Source: Paenibacillus sp. FSL W8-0426
Lineage (GTDB): Bacteria > Bacillota > Bacilli > Paenibacillales > Paenibacillaceae
Length of the DNA stretch: 64,000 bases
Assembly: GCF_037969725.1 (NCBI RefSeq)
Contig: NZ_CP150203.1
Span: forward strand, 6,253,501-6,317,500
Direction: 5' to 3'
Part shown: piece after piece, positions 37,135-46,844 of the stretch
How positions within the stretch are numbered: the stretch's first letter is position 1
How the letters are laid out: the number at the start of each line of letters is the position of its first letter
Position numbers and translations under genes: made by a program
The notes under the pieces: model-generated
Databases searched by the model: none
The model's input: only the letters and a program-made list of their open reading frames with translations
What the model was told of the DNA's origin: nothing

Positions 37135-40100
37135 TTAACTCAACGTTTTAGGGAATATTTTGGTGCTCTTCTTAAGCAGCTCGACGGCAATTTTCCCTGC
37201 TTCGGCACGTGTCAGATTGCCCTTTGGATTGAAGGCATACTGAGGTTTGGTTTGCCCCGCAACCGTAACAGGCGATCCTTCCATGATTTTAGCCTTGGAG
37301 ACGGCCTGGATGGCCGGTCTTGCATAGGTTTCCATGCTGCCGGAATCGATGAACGACTTGGCCAATGCAGTTTGCAGTTTGGTGTCATTTGCAGCAACCT
37401 TCAATTCAAGCGCCCTTGCGATCATTACGGCTGCCTGCTCGCGTGTAAGCGGCTGGTCCGGCCCAAATACGCCATCAGTCAATCCGGTAATGATCCCTGC
37501 TCTAGCTGCGGTCTCGATGCTGTCATAATCCCACGTAATGGAGCTGGTTCCTGCCGCTACGTCCGTGAAGGTTGGTCTGTTGTCCGAAGTAATCGGCAAA
37601 TTGAGGCCTTTCACGAGCAATGTAGCAAACTCACCTCTGGATGTGCGATCGTCCGTGCCAAATTGCTCAAACCGGAGCGGTGTCATAAATCCTTTGGCAT
37701 ACAGCGCATTAAGAATGTTTCTTGCCCATCCATGGTTGGTAACGTCGTTATAACTTCTTCTCAGCTTCATGACTTTGTAGTAGCCAAAGTTGTCGAACGG
37801 TACGGTTACCGTATGTTTCTTGGAATCCACTACACCGCCAATGCGTTTCCATTCACGATTCGGCGAATAGTAGAATACGGAAATCGTTGAACCCGCATCA
37901 TCCACGACGTTCGAATCATACGTCAATGTCAGCGTCCCGCGCTGCGAAGGCTTGATCTTCCGTTCAGCAGGCAATTGCGGGTCGCCATACAGCGCTTCTG
38001 TAGTGTAAGGTCCGCTGCCATTGGTCGACGCTTTGTAATTGGAAGTGCCTCTCGTACCCGACTCTCCTAAACCACCGCTAATCCAGTAAATATCCGAAAT
38101 CGGGCTGAAGTTTACGGTATCGCCAACAATGGCAGAAAATCTTCTGTAATACTCTTCAGGAACCGTCAGCGGCGACGGATCCTCGTCTGCCGTTTTGAAA
38201 CCGACAATGCTGCCGTAATCGTTACGTCGTTCCACGATCCCTGTCGTTGGATCAGCAATCCCGAACAACAGCAGGTTGTTTGGATAGAACGTTTTGATGC
38301 CACTGTTATTTGTGCTTTCCATAACCGTCCCTTTCGGGAAGCTCAATTCCACGCGTTTGTTGAAGGCAGAATATTTGGTATTCACTTTTGGCGCCATGTA
38401 CTGGGAGTCAACGCCTGCAGCGCCGGTATAATAAATTTCAATCGTATCCGTCGTTTTTACGCCATTACGGTCGACCGTGATTTTGATTTTGTTGGATTTG
38501 TCTTGTTTCAATCCTACGTAATCCACTGCAAAACGATCGGTTTCCGTATTTTGCAGCTTCGTTGCAGTCTCTTTATCGATGACGACGGAGGTTGCACCCT
38601 CGGCCTCGATATCAAAGTGCACAAAGTTTTTGTTCACAACGATTTGGTTGCCGGACGTTGGTTGAGGAGACAGGATGCGATAACCTGCTGCTTCGCGTAC
38701 GATCTCTACCTTTTGGCTTGTTTTGGCTCCCGTTTTGTTGTACAGGTCAAGCGTATAAATATATGTCCCCGGCGTATCCGCCTTGAGGTTCCGCAAACGA
38801 ACCATGAAATCCTGCTGCTGGCCTGTCCGGTCAACGATAACCGTATCGGGGCTGTTATCCAGGGCATACTGTGGATCGATGCTTGGCTCTTGCCATGTGG
38901 AAGTGCCTGCATCCGGAATGTTCAAGTCAAAAATTTTCTGCGTACCCATGCTCAAACTCATGCGTGTCGCACCTGCTCCACGAAGGACAAGGTCGAACGT
39001 CTTCAGACTGGTTGTGTACTTTTGATCACGAAACGTGAATTCCGGGGACAACGTAAGCAGGTTTTTCACCCATTGGTCATCCGGGTTATATGGCTCAACG
39101 AAATTCGGACGTTCTTTGGTTGGTGCAGGCAAGAAGCTTTGGATATTGGATACGTTGTTGTCGTTAATATAGATTCGAAGCTCTTTGGATACCTGGTTTA
39201 ACTGACCTTTGTCTCCGGTTCCCGTTCCTGTAAGCACAATCCGGTTTTCCCCGAAATAGAGTGGTCCTGAATTACCATCCACCTTGATCTTCACCGAGAA
39301 GCTTCCGTCGCTGCCCAAAACAAGCTGTTGCTGTGTTGGTGTAGCTGCGGTGTCAGGGTGTGTCGTATGAACTTTAACGCCGTTAGCAAAAATTTCTGCA
39401 ACAAAGTATTGGCTGTTCAGTGTCGCAAAATCCACGTATTTACCCGTAACGGTAATTTCGCGGGGCTGGTTGGCACCCATGTCATACGTTTGTCCATCGG
39501 ACAAGTTTTCAACGAAAATGTAGTTTTTCGAAGCAAATGAAATGGTTGCATTGCGTCCCGCAGTGGAACCGTCAAATTTAAATTGCACGGTTTGGGTGCC
39601 GTTTTTGAAACCCGTAATGTGATAGATATATTTCGTTGCCGAAACTTTTTGCGTTAATACGATATCAATTGCGCTTGTCGCTTTAGGCAAGTATTCTGCA
39701 ATAAGAGTTGTATTTTGCGGATCTCTGCTCGTTTCCACCATAATGTAGAAATCAGAGGAGCTTACGCTTGCGCCGTTCAACGGCTCGCCCGCAGGTACTG
39801 TACCTGTTCCTTTATAATCCTTGAGGTATTTCAAATCCGTAATGACCGTCTCGTTTTGCAAATAAATGAAGTTCATGTTCGTTCTTGCCGTTGTAGTGCC
39901 GTACTTAACCGACAACGAATGTTCCTGCACGCGGTCAATTACGCCTCCTGTTGATGTAAACGCAAGCGAAGGAATCGTAAAGGAAATCAACGCATACGAT
40001 GGCGTATTGGCGCCTACGCTCGGAATGTTCTCAATGTTAGGCGTAATGCCAGTGACTGTGCCATCCACCGTAATTTCGGGCACCGCGCTCGCGTTGCTCA

Positions 40101-41010
40101 CCGGAAGGAGAACCTGAACCTCTACATCCGCAGCCGCCGGATCTCCGCCGTAGGTAGGTGTATTGGACAACATGGTTTGGGCCACGCCGCCGTTCCTTTC
40201 AATCAGATCCAGCTGCGAGAATGGTTTCTCATCGTCATAATACAAAAGCGAATAATTAAAGACGTTTTTGTCTGTTCCGCTTTCGATCGTAATTTTAAGA
40301 TCATTGACGCCGGCCTTCAAATTCAGTACAGGAGAATAGAACGTTCCGTCCTGGAGCAACGATGTTGGCAATGCCTGTCCATCATTGAGCGTCACGGTTA
40401 CCTTGGAGGAGTTGTGAGCCGTCCCTTGCAGCGTCACTTGCTCAGCATCCACGACAATCTGAGCACCTTCATTCAGGTTTAGCGGGTCTGCTCCCCCATG
40501 CACTTGCAATTTTTCGATATAAGGCACGGAATCATACAGGATGTAGAAGCTTTCGGAGCGTTCGCTCGGTCCCTGCGATCCCGTGAAGGTCACTTTGTTC
40601 ATTCCCGGGAACAGGGTAAGATTCGCTTTAAAGCGATTATCCGGACGGTCCGGGTCTACCGTGATGACCCCTGGGGCAACACGTGTGTTGTCAGGAATCC
40701 ATGTACCGTCTTTCAAATTCAACAACTGTACATTCACGCCAAGCGTGGAGCCCGTCACATTGGTGAATGTACCTGTAATAGCTTGTTCACTGTTTGTTAC
40801 AAGGTACGCGTTAGTACGAGACAAAAAGTCTGCCGTACCTGTCAGTTTCAAACCAACTGTATCTTTCAATTGTACATTAGCCGCATTGTCAGGAGTAAAA
40901 TAACTCGTTTGTCCTGCCGCCGATGCGACTGGTGCAAGGCCTGCTGGTATCAACGTAACCACCAGCGCCAACATCATCAGCCAAATCATCGGCTTTTTCA
41001 TACGCTGCAT
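37135..41010 (-). CDS. Giant C-terminal-SLH surface protein
   Basis: 1291 residues. Signal peptide MKKPMIWLMMLALVVTLIPA, cleavage likely near ASAAG; about 1070 residues of beta-rich domains with long spacing, including FPGMNKVTFTGSQGPSE, NLKAGVNDLKITIESGTD and FGENRIVLTGTGTGDKG which resemble repeated Ig-like units; then three SLH motifs (SRGEFATLLVKGLNLP, LTREQAAVMIARALEL, LTRAEAGKIAVELLKK). It should be attached to pyruvylated wall polymer. A SigD-type promoter with good spacing lies just upstream, which is unusual for this class. No catalytic motif is seen; an ORF start three codons downstream (ATG AAA) is an alternative. Confidence 0.9.
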   Translation of the reverse strand: MQRMKKPMIWLMMLALVVTLIPAGLAPVASAAGQTSYFTPDNAANVQLKDTVGLKLTGTADFLSRTNAYLVTNSEQAITGTFTNVTGSTLGVNVQLLNLKDGTWIPDNTRVAPGVITVDPDRPDNRFKANLTLFPGMNKVTFTGSQGPSERSESFYILYDSVPYIEKLQVHGGADPLNLNEGAQIVVDAEQVTLQGTAHNSSKVTVTLNDGQALPTSLLQDGTFYSPVLNLKAGVNDLKITIESGTDKNVFNYSLLYYDDEKPFSQLDLIERNGGVAQTMLSNTPTYGGDPAAADVEVQVLLPVSNASAVPEITVDGTVTGITPNIENIPSVGANTPSYALISFTIPSLAFTSTGGVIDRVQEHSLSVKYGTTTARTNMNFIYLQNETVITDLKYLKDYKGTGTVPAGEPLNGASVSSSDFYIMVETSRDPQNTTLIAEYLPKATSAIDIVLTQKVSATKYIYHITGFKNGTQTVQFKFDGSTAGRNATISFASKNYIFVENLSDGQTYDMGANQPREITVTGKYVDFATLNSQYFVAEIFANGVKVHTTHPDTAATPTQQQLVLGSDGSFSVKIKVDGNSGPLYFGENRIVLTGTGTGDKGQLNQVSKELRIYINDNNVSNIQSFLPAPTKERPNFVEPYNPDDQWVKNLLTLSPEFTFRDQKYTTSLKTFDLVLRGAGATRMSLSMGTQKIFDLNIPDAGTSTWQEPSIDPQYALDNSPDTVIVDRTGQQQDFMVRLRNLKADTPGTYIYTLDLYNKTGAKTSQKVEIVREAAGYRILSPQPTSGNQIVVNKNFVHFDIEAEGATSVVIDKETATKLQNTETDRFAVDYVGLKQDKSNKIKITVDRNGVKTTDTIEIYYTGAAGVDSQYMAPKVNTKYSAFNKRVELSFPKGTVMESTNNSGIKTFYPNNLLLFGIADPTTGIVERRNDYGSIVGFKTADEDPSPLTVPEEYYRRFSAIVGDTVNFSPISDIYWISGGLGESGTRGTSNYKASTNGSGPYTTEALYGDPQLPAERKIKPSQRGTLTLTYDSNVVDDAGSTISVFYYSPNREWKRIGGVVDSKKHTVTVPFDNFGYYKVMKLRRSYNDVTNHGWARNILNALYAKGFMTPLRFEQFGTDDRTSRGEFATLLVKGLNLPITSDNRPTFTDVAAGTSSITWDYDSIETAARAGIITGLTDGVFGPDQPLTREQAAVMIARALELKVAANDTKLQTALAKSFIDSGSMETYARPAIQAVSKAKIMEGSPVTVAGQTKPQYAFNPKGNLTRAEAGKIAVELLKKSTKIFPKTLS

Positions 41011-41048
41011 GCCATCATCTCTCCTTCTTTTAAGTCAGTTACCCTTAT

Positions 41049-41076
41049 ATATCGGTCATCAGGTTCCATTTTTTTA
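41049..41076 (-). promoter_or_regulatory. SigD-type promoter for the 37135 SLH gene
   Basis: TAAA at 41073-41076 and ACCGATAT at 41049-41056 on the minus strand, 16 bases apart, 38 bases before the start codon. It is as good a match as those of the flagellar genes in this window. Confidence 0.75.
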
Positions 41077-41094
41077 GTAAAAAAAGCAAATAAA

Positions 41095-41124
41095 ACAAAA
41101 AAACCTTGTCCACGGGGGACAAGG
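41095..41124 (-). terminator. Terminator after tagO-like gene
   Basis: On the minus strand CCTTGTCC-CCCGT-GGACAAGG followed by seven T residues, about 50 bases after the stop codon. Confidence 0.93.
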
Positions 41125-41175
41125 CTTGAGGTTATTTATAATTCATATAATGGCTGAAATCAATAAGTTTCGACC

Positions 41176-42303
41176 CTAGGACTTGGAACGTGTTTCCGGG
41201 TTCAGTTTCATGCGCATGCGCATCAGGAAATTAATAACCGGTTTTCTGGTTTTGCTGACAAGCCCGATAACTTCCGCCCCTACCTGCAGGAAGAACATCA
41301 TGATACAGATCACGACGAAAGTGACCCAGTTCGCTTCGAACATGGCTGCCGATGATTGAATGATCGCCAGTACGCCGAAGAATGCGGCAATGCCATAGAT
41401 GATCAGTACCGTCTGACGATGACTGAAGCCGAGCTCACGCAAGCAGTGATGCAGGTGACCTTTGTCCGGCGAAAAAATCGGTTTCCGCTGCACCGCGCGG
41501 CGAATGATCGCGAACAGCGTATCGGAGAGCGGCACGCCGATAATAATCAGCGGGGTAATGAAGGACACGACGGCAATCTGCTTGAAGCCGAGCATGGACA
41601 GCATCGCCAGCGAGAAACCAAGGAACAACGAGCCTGAATCGCCCATGAATATTTTGGCCGGGTGGAAGTTGAAGAACAGGAACCCGATAATGCTGCCCAG
41701 CAGCACCAGACACATCAAGGCAATCATCATGTTGCCCATGAGGAACGACATGACGGCAATCGTACCGATCGCAATGCCGGATACGCCGGCAGCCAGACCA
41801 TCCAGACCGTCAATCAGGTTAATGGCATTCGTTACCCCGACGATCCACAGAATGGTCAATGGAATGGATACCCATGCTTCCAAGGAGGAGTACGCGTCCT
41901 GGAAAGGAATATTGACGAAATCCACCCGAATGTTGAATCCGAACACGACGACTGATGCGGCAACGATCTGTGCAAGCAGCTTTACTTTTGCCGACAATTC
42001 GAAGCGGTCATCCAGCGCACCGGTCAATACGATAATCGTTCCGCCGACCAGGAATGCGCTGACAAAGCTCATGTCCCTTGTCGTAAACCACGCCGACACA
42101 AAAGGAAGCAATGCGGCTACTGTCACCATGAATGCGAGAAAGATGCCCAATCCGCCGAGACGCGGCATGACCCGCGTATGCACTTTGCGCGCATTTGGCT
42201 GGTCCATGGCCCCGACCTTAACCGCAAACTTCTTGACGAGCGGTGTCAGTGCAAGAGCCAGTCCCATCGACACAAGAAATCCAATGATAAAAATAGCTAC
42301 CAT
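41176..42303 (-). CDS. tagO: Undecaprenyl-phosphate N-acetylglucosamine-1-phosphate transferase (TagO/WecA/MraY family)
   Basis: 375 residues with about ten hydrophobic segments. Motifs: DQPNARKVHTRVMPRLGGLG near the N terminus, NAINLIDGLDGLAAGVSGIA, and the magnesium-binding NFHPAKIFMGDSGS. TagO starts wall teichoic acid or secondary wall polymer synthesis by moving GlcNAc-phosphate onto undecaprenyl phosphate on the cytoplasmic face. With tagA-like and csaB genes upstream it most likely serves the SLH-binding polymer. The ribosome site is weak (GGGGGTCG, about 12 bases away). Confidence 0.92.
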   Translation of the reverse strand: MVAIFIIGFLVSMGLALALTPLVKKFAVKVGAMDQPNARKVHTRVMPRLGGLGIFLAFMVTVAALLPFVSAWFTTRDMSFVSAFLVGGTIIVLTGALDDRFELSAKVKLLAQIVAASVVVFGFNIRVDFVNIPFQDAYSSLEAWVSIPLTILWIVGVTNAINLIDGLDGLAAGVSGIAIGTIAVMSFLMGNMMIALMCLVLLGSIIGFLFFNFHPAKIFMGDSGSLFLGFSLAMLSMLGFKQIAVVSFITPLIIIGVPLSDTLFAIIRRAVQRKPIFSPDKGHLHHCLRELGFSHRQTVLIIYGIAAFFGVLAIIQSSAAMFEANWVTFVVICIMMFFLQVGAEVIGLVSKTRKPVINFLMRMRMKLNPETRSKS

Positions 42304-42686
42304 TTGAGTATTCGACCCCCAATGATCTTACCTGTACGAATTATAAATCCCCTAATCTCTGTTTCTATATAAAGTTGATCAATACATGATAACGAAGAAT
42401 GCAGAACCGATCTGGAAAAGCATAGCGTTCGCTTAAAAGCTTTCTGAAAGAAAGCTGCATCCTGCATCGGAAGCATTAGGCTTACCACCGGATTTTCCCT
42501 TTGAAAAAGGACCAACAAATCTGAGGATAATAGAGATCGGAAGATGGTGCTGCAATCGAAGTGCCATAGTATTGAGACGTATCAACGCCCCTGCATAATC
42601 CGTTCTGAATTATACGCTGAACATGGGCGAAAAGCCATCCTCAATTTTTAGCAAAAACACGTGATTTCCTCCATATTCGCCTATAT
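42304..42686. other. Intergenic region between tagA-like and tagO-like genes
   Basis: 380 bases. It holds a degenerate copy of the palindromic repeat (42401-42547) and, between this and tagO, a possible -10 (TATAAT on the minus strand near 42335) without a clear -35. No coding frame looks real. Confidence 0.6.
42401..42547 (-). repeat. Palindromic intergenic repeat, copy 1 (degenerate)
   Basis: Read on the minus strand: CCATCTTCCGATCTCTATTA, TCCTCAGATTT, a loop with CCTTTTTCAAAGGG, then AAAATCCGGTGGTAAG, a 45-base insert, and GCGAACGCTATGCTTTTCC followed by AGATCGGTTCTGC. The order and words match the copies near 49.2 and 54.4 kb. Confidence 0.7.
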
Positions 42687-43451
42687 TTATCGGGATTTTA
42701 TCACGTTTTCTTTATCGCGCATCACTTTCAAGGCGAATTTCGGAAGCGCAAGCATCCGGCCGGCACGGCTCGGTTCCCGCAGCAACCGATAGAACCACTC
42801 AAGTCTCAGCTTCTGGAACAGCTTCGGTGCGCGTTTGCTCTTACCCGAAATCACGTCAAAACTGCCTCCGACGCCCATCATGACAGGCACTTGAAGCTTG
42901 TTCTTATACTTGTGAATCCACGGTTCCTGAGTATCGGCTCCCCGGGCAACGAACAGCAGATCCGGCGCAGCTGCGCGAATCGACTCAACCACCTGCTCAT
43001 CTTCATCCGGACCGAAGTACCCGTCGCGATACCCTACAATGCGCACCGCAGGATATTGCTGTTGTAACCGTTCCGCCGTCGCTTGAATCACTTCCGGCGT
43101 GGAACCGAGCAAATATACGCCCCAGCGATAGTGTTCACCGACGCGCAGCAATTCATGTAAAAGCTCAAACCCCGGCACGCGCTCCGCCACCGGTTCACCG
43201 CAATAGTTCGCGGCCCACACGACGCCGGTGCCGTCAGGAACGATCAGCTCGGCCGACTGCATGACTTTCATCATCGCCGGATTCTCCAATGCGGCCATGA
43301 CCATGATCGGATTAGCTGTAATCACCTGATGCGGCTGTTTGGACAATACCGCTTCCCGGAGAACCTCCACCGTTTCTTTCATGTCCAGCTTCGAGAACGG
43401 GATGCCATAGATCGGAACCGTAGGAACAGAACTGGTCTGATTCATCTTCAT
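42687..43451 (-). CDS. tagA: WecG/TagA/CpsF family glycosyltransferase
   Basis: 254 residues. Family features: QVITANPIMVMAALENPAM, IVPDGTGVVWAA, and VARGADTQEPWI near residue 180. In TagA this enzyme adds N-acetylmannosamine to undecaprenyl-PP-GlcNAc. The csaB stop codon lies just before its ATG; a second ATG two codons on (MNQTSS) has better ribosome spacing. It lies in the DUF5693-csaB-tagA-tagO run, so it should act on the lipid-linked wall polymer precursor made by TagO. Confidence 0.9.
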   Translation of the reverse strand: MKMNQTSSVPTVPIYGIPFSKLDMKETVEVLREAVLSKQPHQVITANPIMVMAALENPAMMKVMQSAELIVPDGTGVVWAANYCGEPVAERVPGFELLHELLRVGEHYRWGVYLLGSTPEVIQATAERLQQQYPAVRIVGYRDGYFGPDEDEQVVESIRAAAPDLLFVARGADTQEPWIHKYKNKLQVPVMMGVGGSFDVISGKSKRAPKLFQKLRLEWFYRLLREPSRAGRMLALPKFALKVMRDKENVIKSR

Positions 43452-43452
43452 T

Positions 43453-44598
43453 TCACCCTTTGCGGCCCAAATAGTTAATAATTTGCTGTGCAGGCACTTT
43501 GGCTTCCTGCTTCAGCTCTGTAATGCCTTCTTCGCGCTCCTTCAACCACTGCGAGCGCTGATCCAGCAATTTGGCCACCGTTTTGGCCAGTTTGTCGGCA
43601 TCCAGCGCCTTTGTATCTCCCACCGGCTCACTGTCCAGGCGAAGCAGGAACTGGTCGATCTTGGGGTCGTACGAGATGCCGACAGGCGGCACGTACTGCG
43701 AAGCCGCGTAGATCAGGCTGTGCAGGCGCATGCCGATCATGACATCGCACTTGCTGACTTCCTGCAGCATAAGCTGCGGGTCGGTCAAATCCTGCGTGAT
43801 GCTGATTTCGCTGCCTTTGCCGGACACGTCTCCGATCATTTCCATCACGAAACGCGAAGCCTGCTCATCGCCTGGCAGGTGAAAGGGCATGAAACGCAGA
43901 TGCACGTTTTTGTGCGTGCACAGCTTCTTTAACCCGGCCGCGATGGCATGAAGCTCTTTGCGATCCGATTCCCAGAAACGGACCGAGACGCCGATCACCG
44001 GGAGCTTGCCGTCCTTGGCCTTGGAAGACGATACAGATGCATTGCGATTTTGCGTTTCGTCAGGCAGCGGAAGCCCCATCACAGGGTCGGGCACCACATT
44101 GATCTTGTTCCACTGCAATCCGAGCTGGCGCAAATATTCGGCCGATTGCTCGTCCCGCACGGAAATGTATTTACAGCTTTTGAAAACCGAACGAATCATC
44201 GGATTAAAAATCTTTCGATTCACCGGCCCTATGCCTTGCGCATAGATAAAGGTCGGTTTCTTCATCCACTGGGCCAGCTTGATCACGCCAAGGTAATACG
44301 GAATGGACTTCAACCCGGTCGCGTCCTGCAAAAGGCTTCCGCCGCCACTGATCAGTCCGTCGCTTTCCTTGATAGCTTCGCGAACCTCTTTGAACTTCAT
44401 CCGGTGCACGGACCGCACTCCATACATAGAGGCGGTCGACTCCGGGTCAATGGAGAGCACGATCGGCTCGATCGTTATGCCCGAGCGTCGGCTCTCCTCT
44501 TCCAGCGATGTCAGGATAGATTTCAGTACCGCTTCGTCTCCGCTGTTGCGAAAACCGTAATATCCCGAGATGACTAACTTTTGAGAAGTGGTGACCAT
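43453..44598 (-). CDS. csaB: Polysaccharide pyruvyl transferase CsaB
   Basis: 381 residues. The N terminus MVTTSQKLVISGYYGFRNSG and the DGLISGGGSLLQDATG loop are typical of CsaB, which transfers pyruvate ketals to the secondary cell-wall polymer and so creates the SLH-domain ligand. C-terminal residues include MIGMRLHSLIYAASQYVPPV. The ATG at 44598 was chosen (GGA five bases upstream); upstream in-frame ATGs would increase overlap with the preceding gene, whose stop is at 44574. The gene's presence next to several SLH proteins explains their likely mode of anchoring. Confidence 0.95.
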   Translation of the reverse strand: MVTTSQKLVISGYYGFRNSGDEAVLKSILTSLEEESRRSGITIEPIVLSIDPESTASMYGVRSVHRMKFKEVREAIKESDGLISGGGSLLQDATGLKSIPYYLGVIKLAQWMKKPTFIYAQGIGPVNRKIFNPMIRSVFKSCKYISVRDEQSAEYLRQLGLQWNKINVVPDPVMGLPLPDETQNRNASVSSSKAKDGKLPVIGVSVRFWESDRKELHAIAAGLKKLCTHKNVHLRFMPFHLPGDEQASRFVMEMIGDVSGKGSEISITQDLTDPQLMLQEVSKCDVMIGMRLHSLIYAASQYVPPVGISYDPKIDQFLLRLDSEPVGDTKALDADKLAKTVAKLLDQRSQWLKEREEGITELKQEAKVPAQQIINYLGRKG

Positions 44599-46595
44599 TT
44601 TTTCCAACATCCTTCCGCTACTTGCCATACACCGATGGCGATGAGTCCGAAGATCAGGCCGATGCCCAGCCCCATCACGCCGCGAATAAGCGACAGTACG
44701 GCCGGTGTATGGATATGCGCAAACGTATCAACCATGGACAGCTGTCCGATGGCTGCAATAAACAGTACAAACACGACATTCCGATATTTTAATGCAGCGA
44801 ACACACCAACGATAAACAGCGGATGTCCCAGCACGAATTCCTTAAATCTTGGACGAACGCCGAACGTATCCTCCAGCGCCGTACGCAGGAACATTTCAAA
44901 CGGCGTCACCGAACCGGCATTGCCCGTGCGGGTCAAATAATAATACCCTGCGCCTGCGGCAATCACGGCGAGTACTACCATCAAAATGTTAATACGAGTC
45001 AACAGCAAACCTCTGATCTGCTGAACAGAGATGGTGCCCTTACCCCGATAAAACAGGATATAAATGGCAACCAGGCCCATTGGAGCAAAATGCAGCAAAC
45101 TAACGCCGCGGAACTGGTTAATAACCAGGCTATACGTAATATTGTTCAACAGCGCAATCATAAAGGGAACGGCGAGCAATGACAAAATTGAAGTTCTGAC
45201 ATATAAAATCAATGATTGTTTCAGTCTGCGACCTGCCGGCGCATCCGGGTTGCGTCTCTGTTGTTCGTTCACGGAGCGAACGGCAAGAATGACCGCTATG
45301 GTCGGCGCGCTAATGGCTACCAACAACGCTACGCCCTGCTCAAGCAGTGTTGGTTTCAAGAGGAAGAGACCCGCGCTTCCCACCAAACCAAGCGCAAATA
45401 CGAGCAGCGTAATCATAGGCACGAAGTAGGAAACCATCAATGAAATCATGGCAAGCGCACCAATCAAGGCAACAAGCTTGGCAGGACGCTGGATCGAAGA
45501 TTCCTTCACCGTGAAGGCTTCGGCTTGTCCAAGTTCAAAACCATGCTTCGCCATGCGTTCAACGGCATGTCCCGGTTCGCCAAGACTGTTGATCAGGTTG
45601 TCAATCGGGTTGGTGATCATCGCTTTGGCCGTATTCCGGCTAGGTGCTGCATTCATATAAAGCATGCGAATGTTGCGATCCTTCGTCGCCAAGACGAAGC
45701 GGTCGGCAATGACATTCACGTCCAGGTTGGCATCCGCATCGCTAAGCGAGTACAGCCGGGTTACGTTGTAATCCGTTTTGTACGCGAGTGTCGCAAACCC
45801 GGACTGCGGTTTTTTCAAATTTTCGATGGCAGCCAGACCGATATGATGTTCGTTCAGCAGCTGTGCGAACTGGTCCAGGCTTTTCGTCTCCGCATTATCA
45901 TTGTATCCTTTTACGGCATCGCCATCAAACAGGATGCGGGTTACCCCATTCTCTTCGAAATAGGTAAGCAGTCGTTCCATCGATTCCTGGTTGTACGGAA
46001 CGCTGTCCGAAATCCGGGGCAAAATGTGGAATCCGTATCCCCGCAGCATTTCGATCGCGCCCGGATCAGGCATGAGCGGCTGCATGTTGGCATTTTCCGG
46101 AGGTGTCTGCAAAATCAAACCGCTGCGGCCTTCATACTGCCATGGAACAACCGGAATTTCACGGTCCGTAAAGGTTTGCTCGATAATCGGCGCATAGGTC
46201 TGCGCATTCTCTTCGCTCGTGAACACCACATACGTGTAGTTGTCATTGGATGACACGACTTCTTTATTCGCCGTGGCGATATCCGCACCGTTATATACCA
46301 TCAACTTCCGTGATTTTCGCAGCTCGTCGAGCGAGCTCTCGAACACGGCCATCGTCGTAATTCCGGCCTCTTTCAGGCGCGGCAGCTGTTCTTTCAGAAA
46401 ATCCTGGGGATGAGCCTGATAGGTCGAGATGTCCAGGAGTCCCCGGTAGTTAAAGACCAGCTCCACCTTGTCGGCCGAGTTCTCGGTCTGCACCCGATCC
46501 GAAATGACGGGAATGGTCGCAATCAAACCGATGATCACGACGATCCACAACCATTTCCGGGAAGCATTATTCCATTTAAGCCATTTTTGACGCAC
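44574..46595 (-). CDS. DUF5693 family membrane protein
   Basis: 673 residues. One N-terminal membrane segment (KWLWIVVIIGLIATIPVI), an extracytoplasmic domain of about 330 residues (ISTYQAHPQDFLKEQLPRLK; EMLRGYGFHILPRIS), then about eight membrane segments in the C-terminal third. This family is usually beside csaB and tagA in SLH-bearing Firmicutes, so a role in export or modification of the wall polymer is plausible but unproven. The GTG at 46595 follows TTGAGGAGGT eight bases upstream; an ATG 20 codons earlier lacks a site. Confidence 0.85.
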   Translation of the reverse strand: MRQKWLKWNNASRKWLWIVVIIGLIATIPVISDRVQTENSADKVELVFNYRGLLDISTYQAHPQDFLKEQLPRLKEAGITTMAVFESSLDELRKSRKLMVYNGADIATANKEVVSSNDNYTYVVFTSEENAQTYAPIIEQTFTDREIPVVPWQYEGRSGLILQTPPENANMQPLMPDPGAIEMLRGYGFHILPRISDSVPYNQESMERLLTYFEENGVTRILFDGDAVKGYNDNAETKSLDQFAQLLNEHHIGLAAIENLKKPQSGFATLAYKTDYNVTRLYSLSDADANLDVNVIADRFVLATKDRNIRMLYMNAAPSRNTAKAMITNPIDNLINSLGEPGHAVERMAKHGFELGQAEAFTVKESSIQRPAKLVALIGALAMISLMVSYFVPMITLLVFALGLVGSAGLFLLKPTLLEQGVALLVAISAPTIAVILAVRSVNEQQRRNPDAPAGRRLKQSLILYVRTSILSLLAVPFMIALLNNITYSLVINQFRGVSLLHFAPMGLVAIYILFYRGKGTISVQQIRGLLLTRINILMVVLAVIAAGAGYYYLTRTGNAGSVTPFEMFLRTALEDTFGVRPRFKEFVLGHPLFIVGVFAALKYRNVVFVLFIAAIGQLSMVDTFAHIHTPAVLSLIRGVMGLGIGLIFGLIAIGVWQVAEGCWKKWSPLLKS

Positions 46596-46766
46596 TACAT
46601 GTACCTCCTCAAGTGTTGGAACCAAATTGCACCTTTCGCTCAACATCAATTCCATTCATCATTGCTGCCAGAATCCGGATATCAACAGCTTGCGTCAACA
46701 AGCCTTCTTATATCCGGACGATTGCACCGGCAAACGGTTCATTGCTTGACTTCCGTTCACATTCCA

Positions 46767-46812
46767 AAGAAAAAGCCTCTCCGCCAATCAACCTTTCGGT
46801 GCGGAGAGGCTT
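46767..46812 (-). terminator. Terminator after the phosphohexomutase gene
   Basis: On the minus strand AAGCCTCTCCGC...GCGGAGAGGCTT followed by TTTCTTTGG, 32 bases after the stop codon. Confidence 0.92.
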
Positions 46813-46844
46813 TCTCGCTTGCATGCGTGTATTGCAAATTCAAA

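Noticed and set aside
42297..42518. A 73-codon minus frame before tagO
   Set aside because: Falls within the palindromic repeat copy and has no ribosome site.
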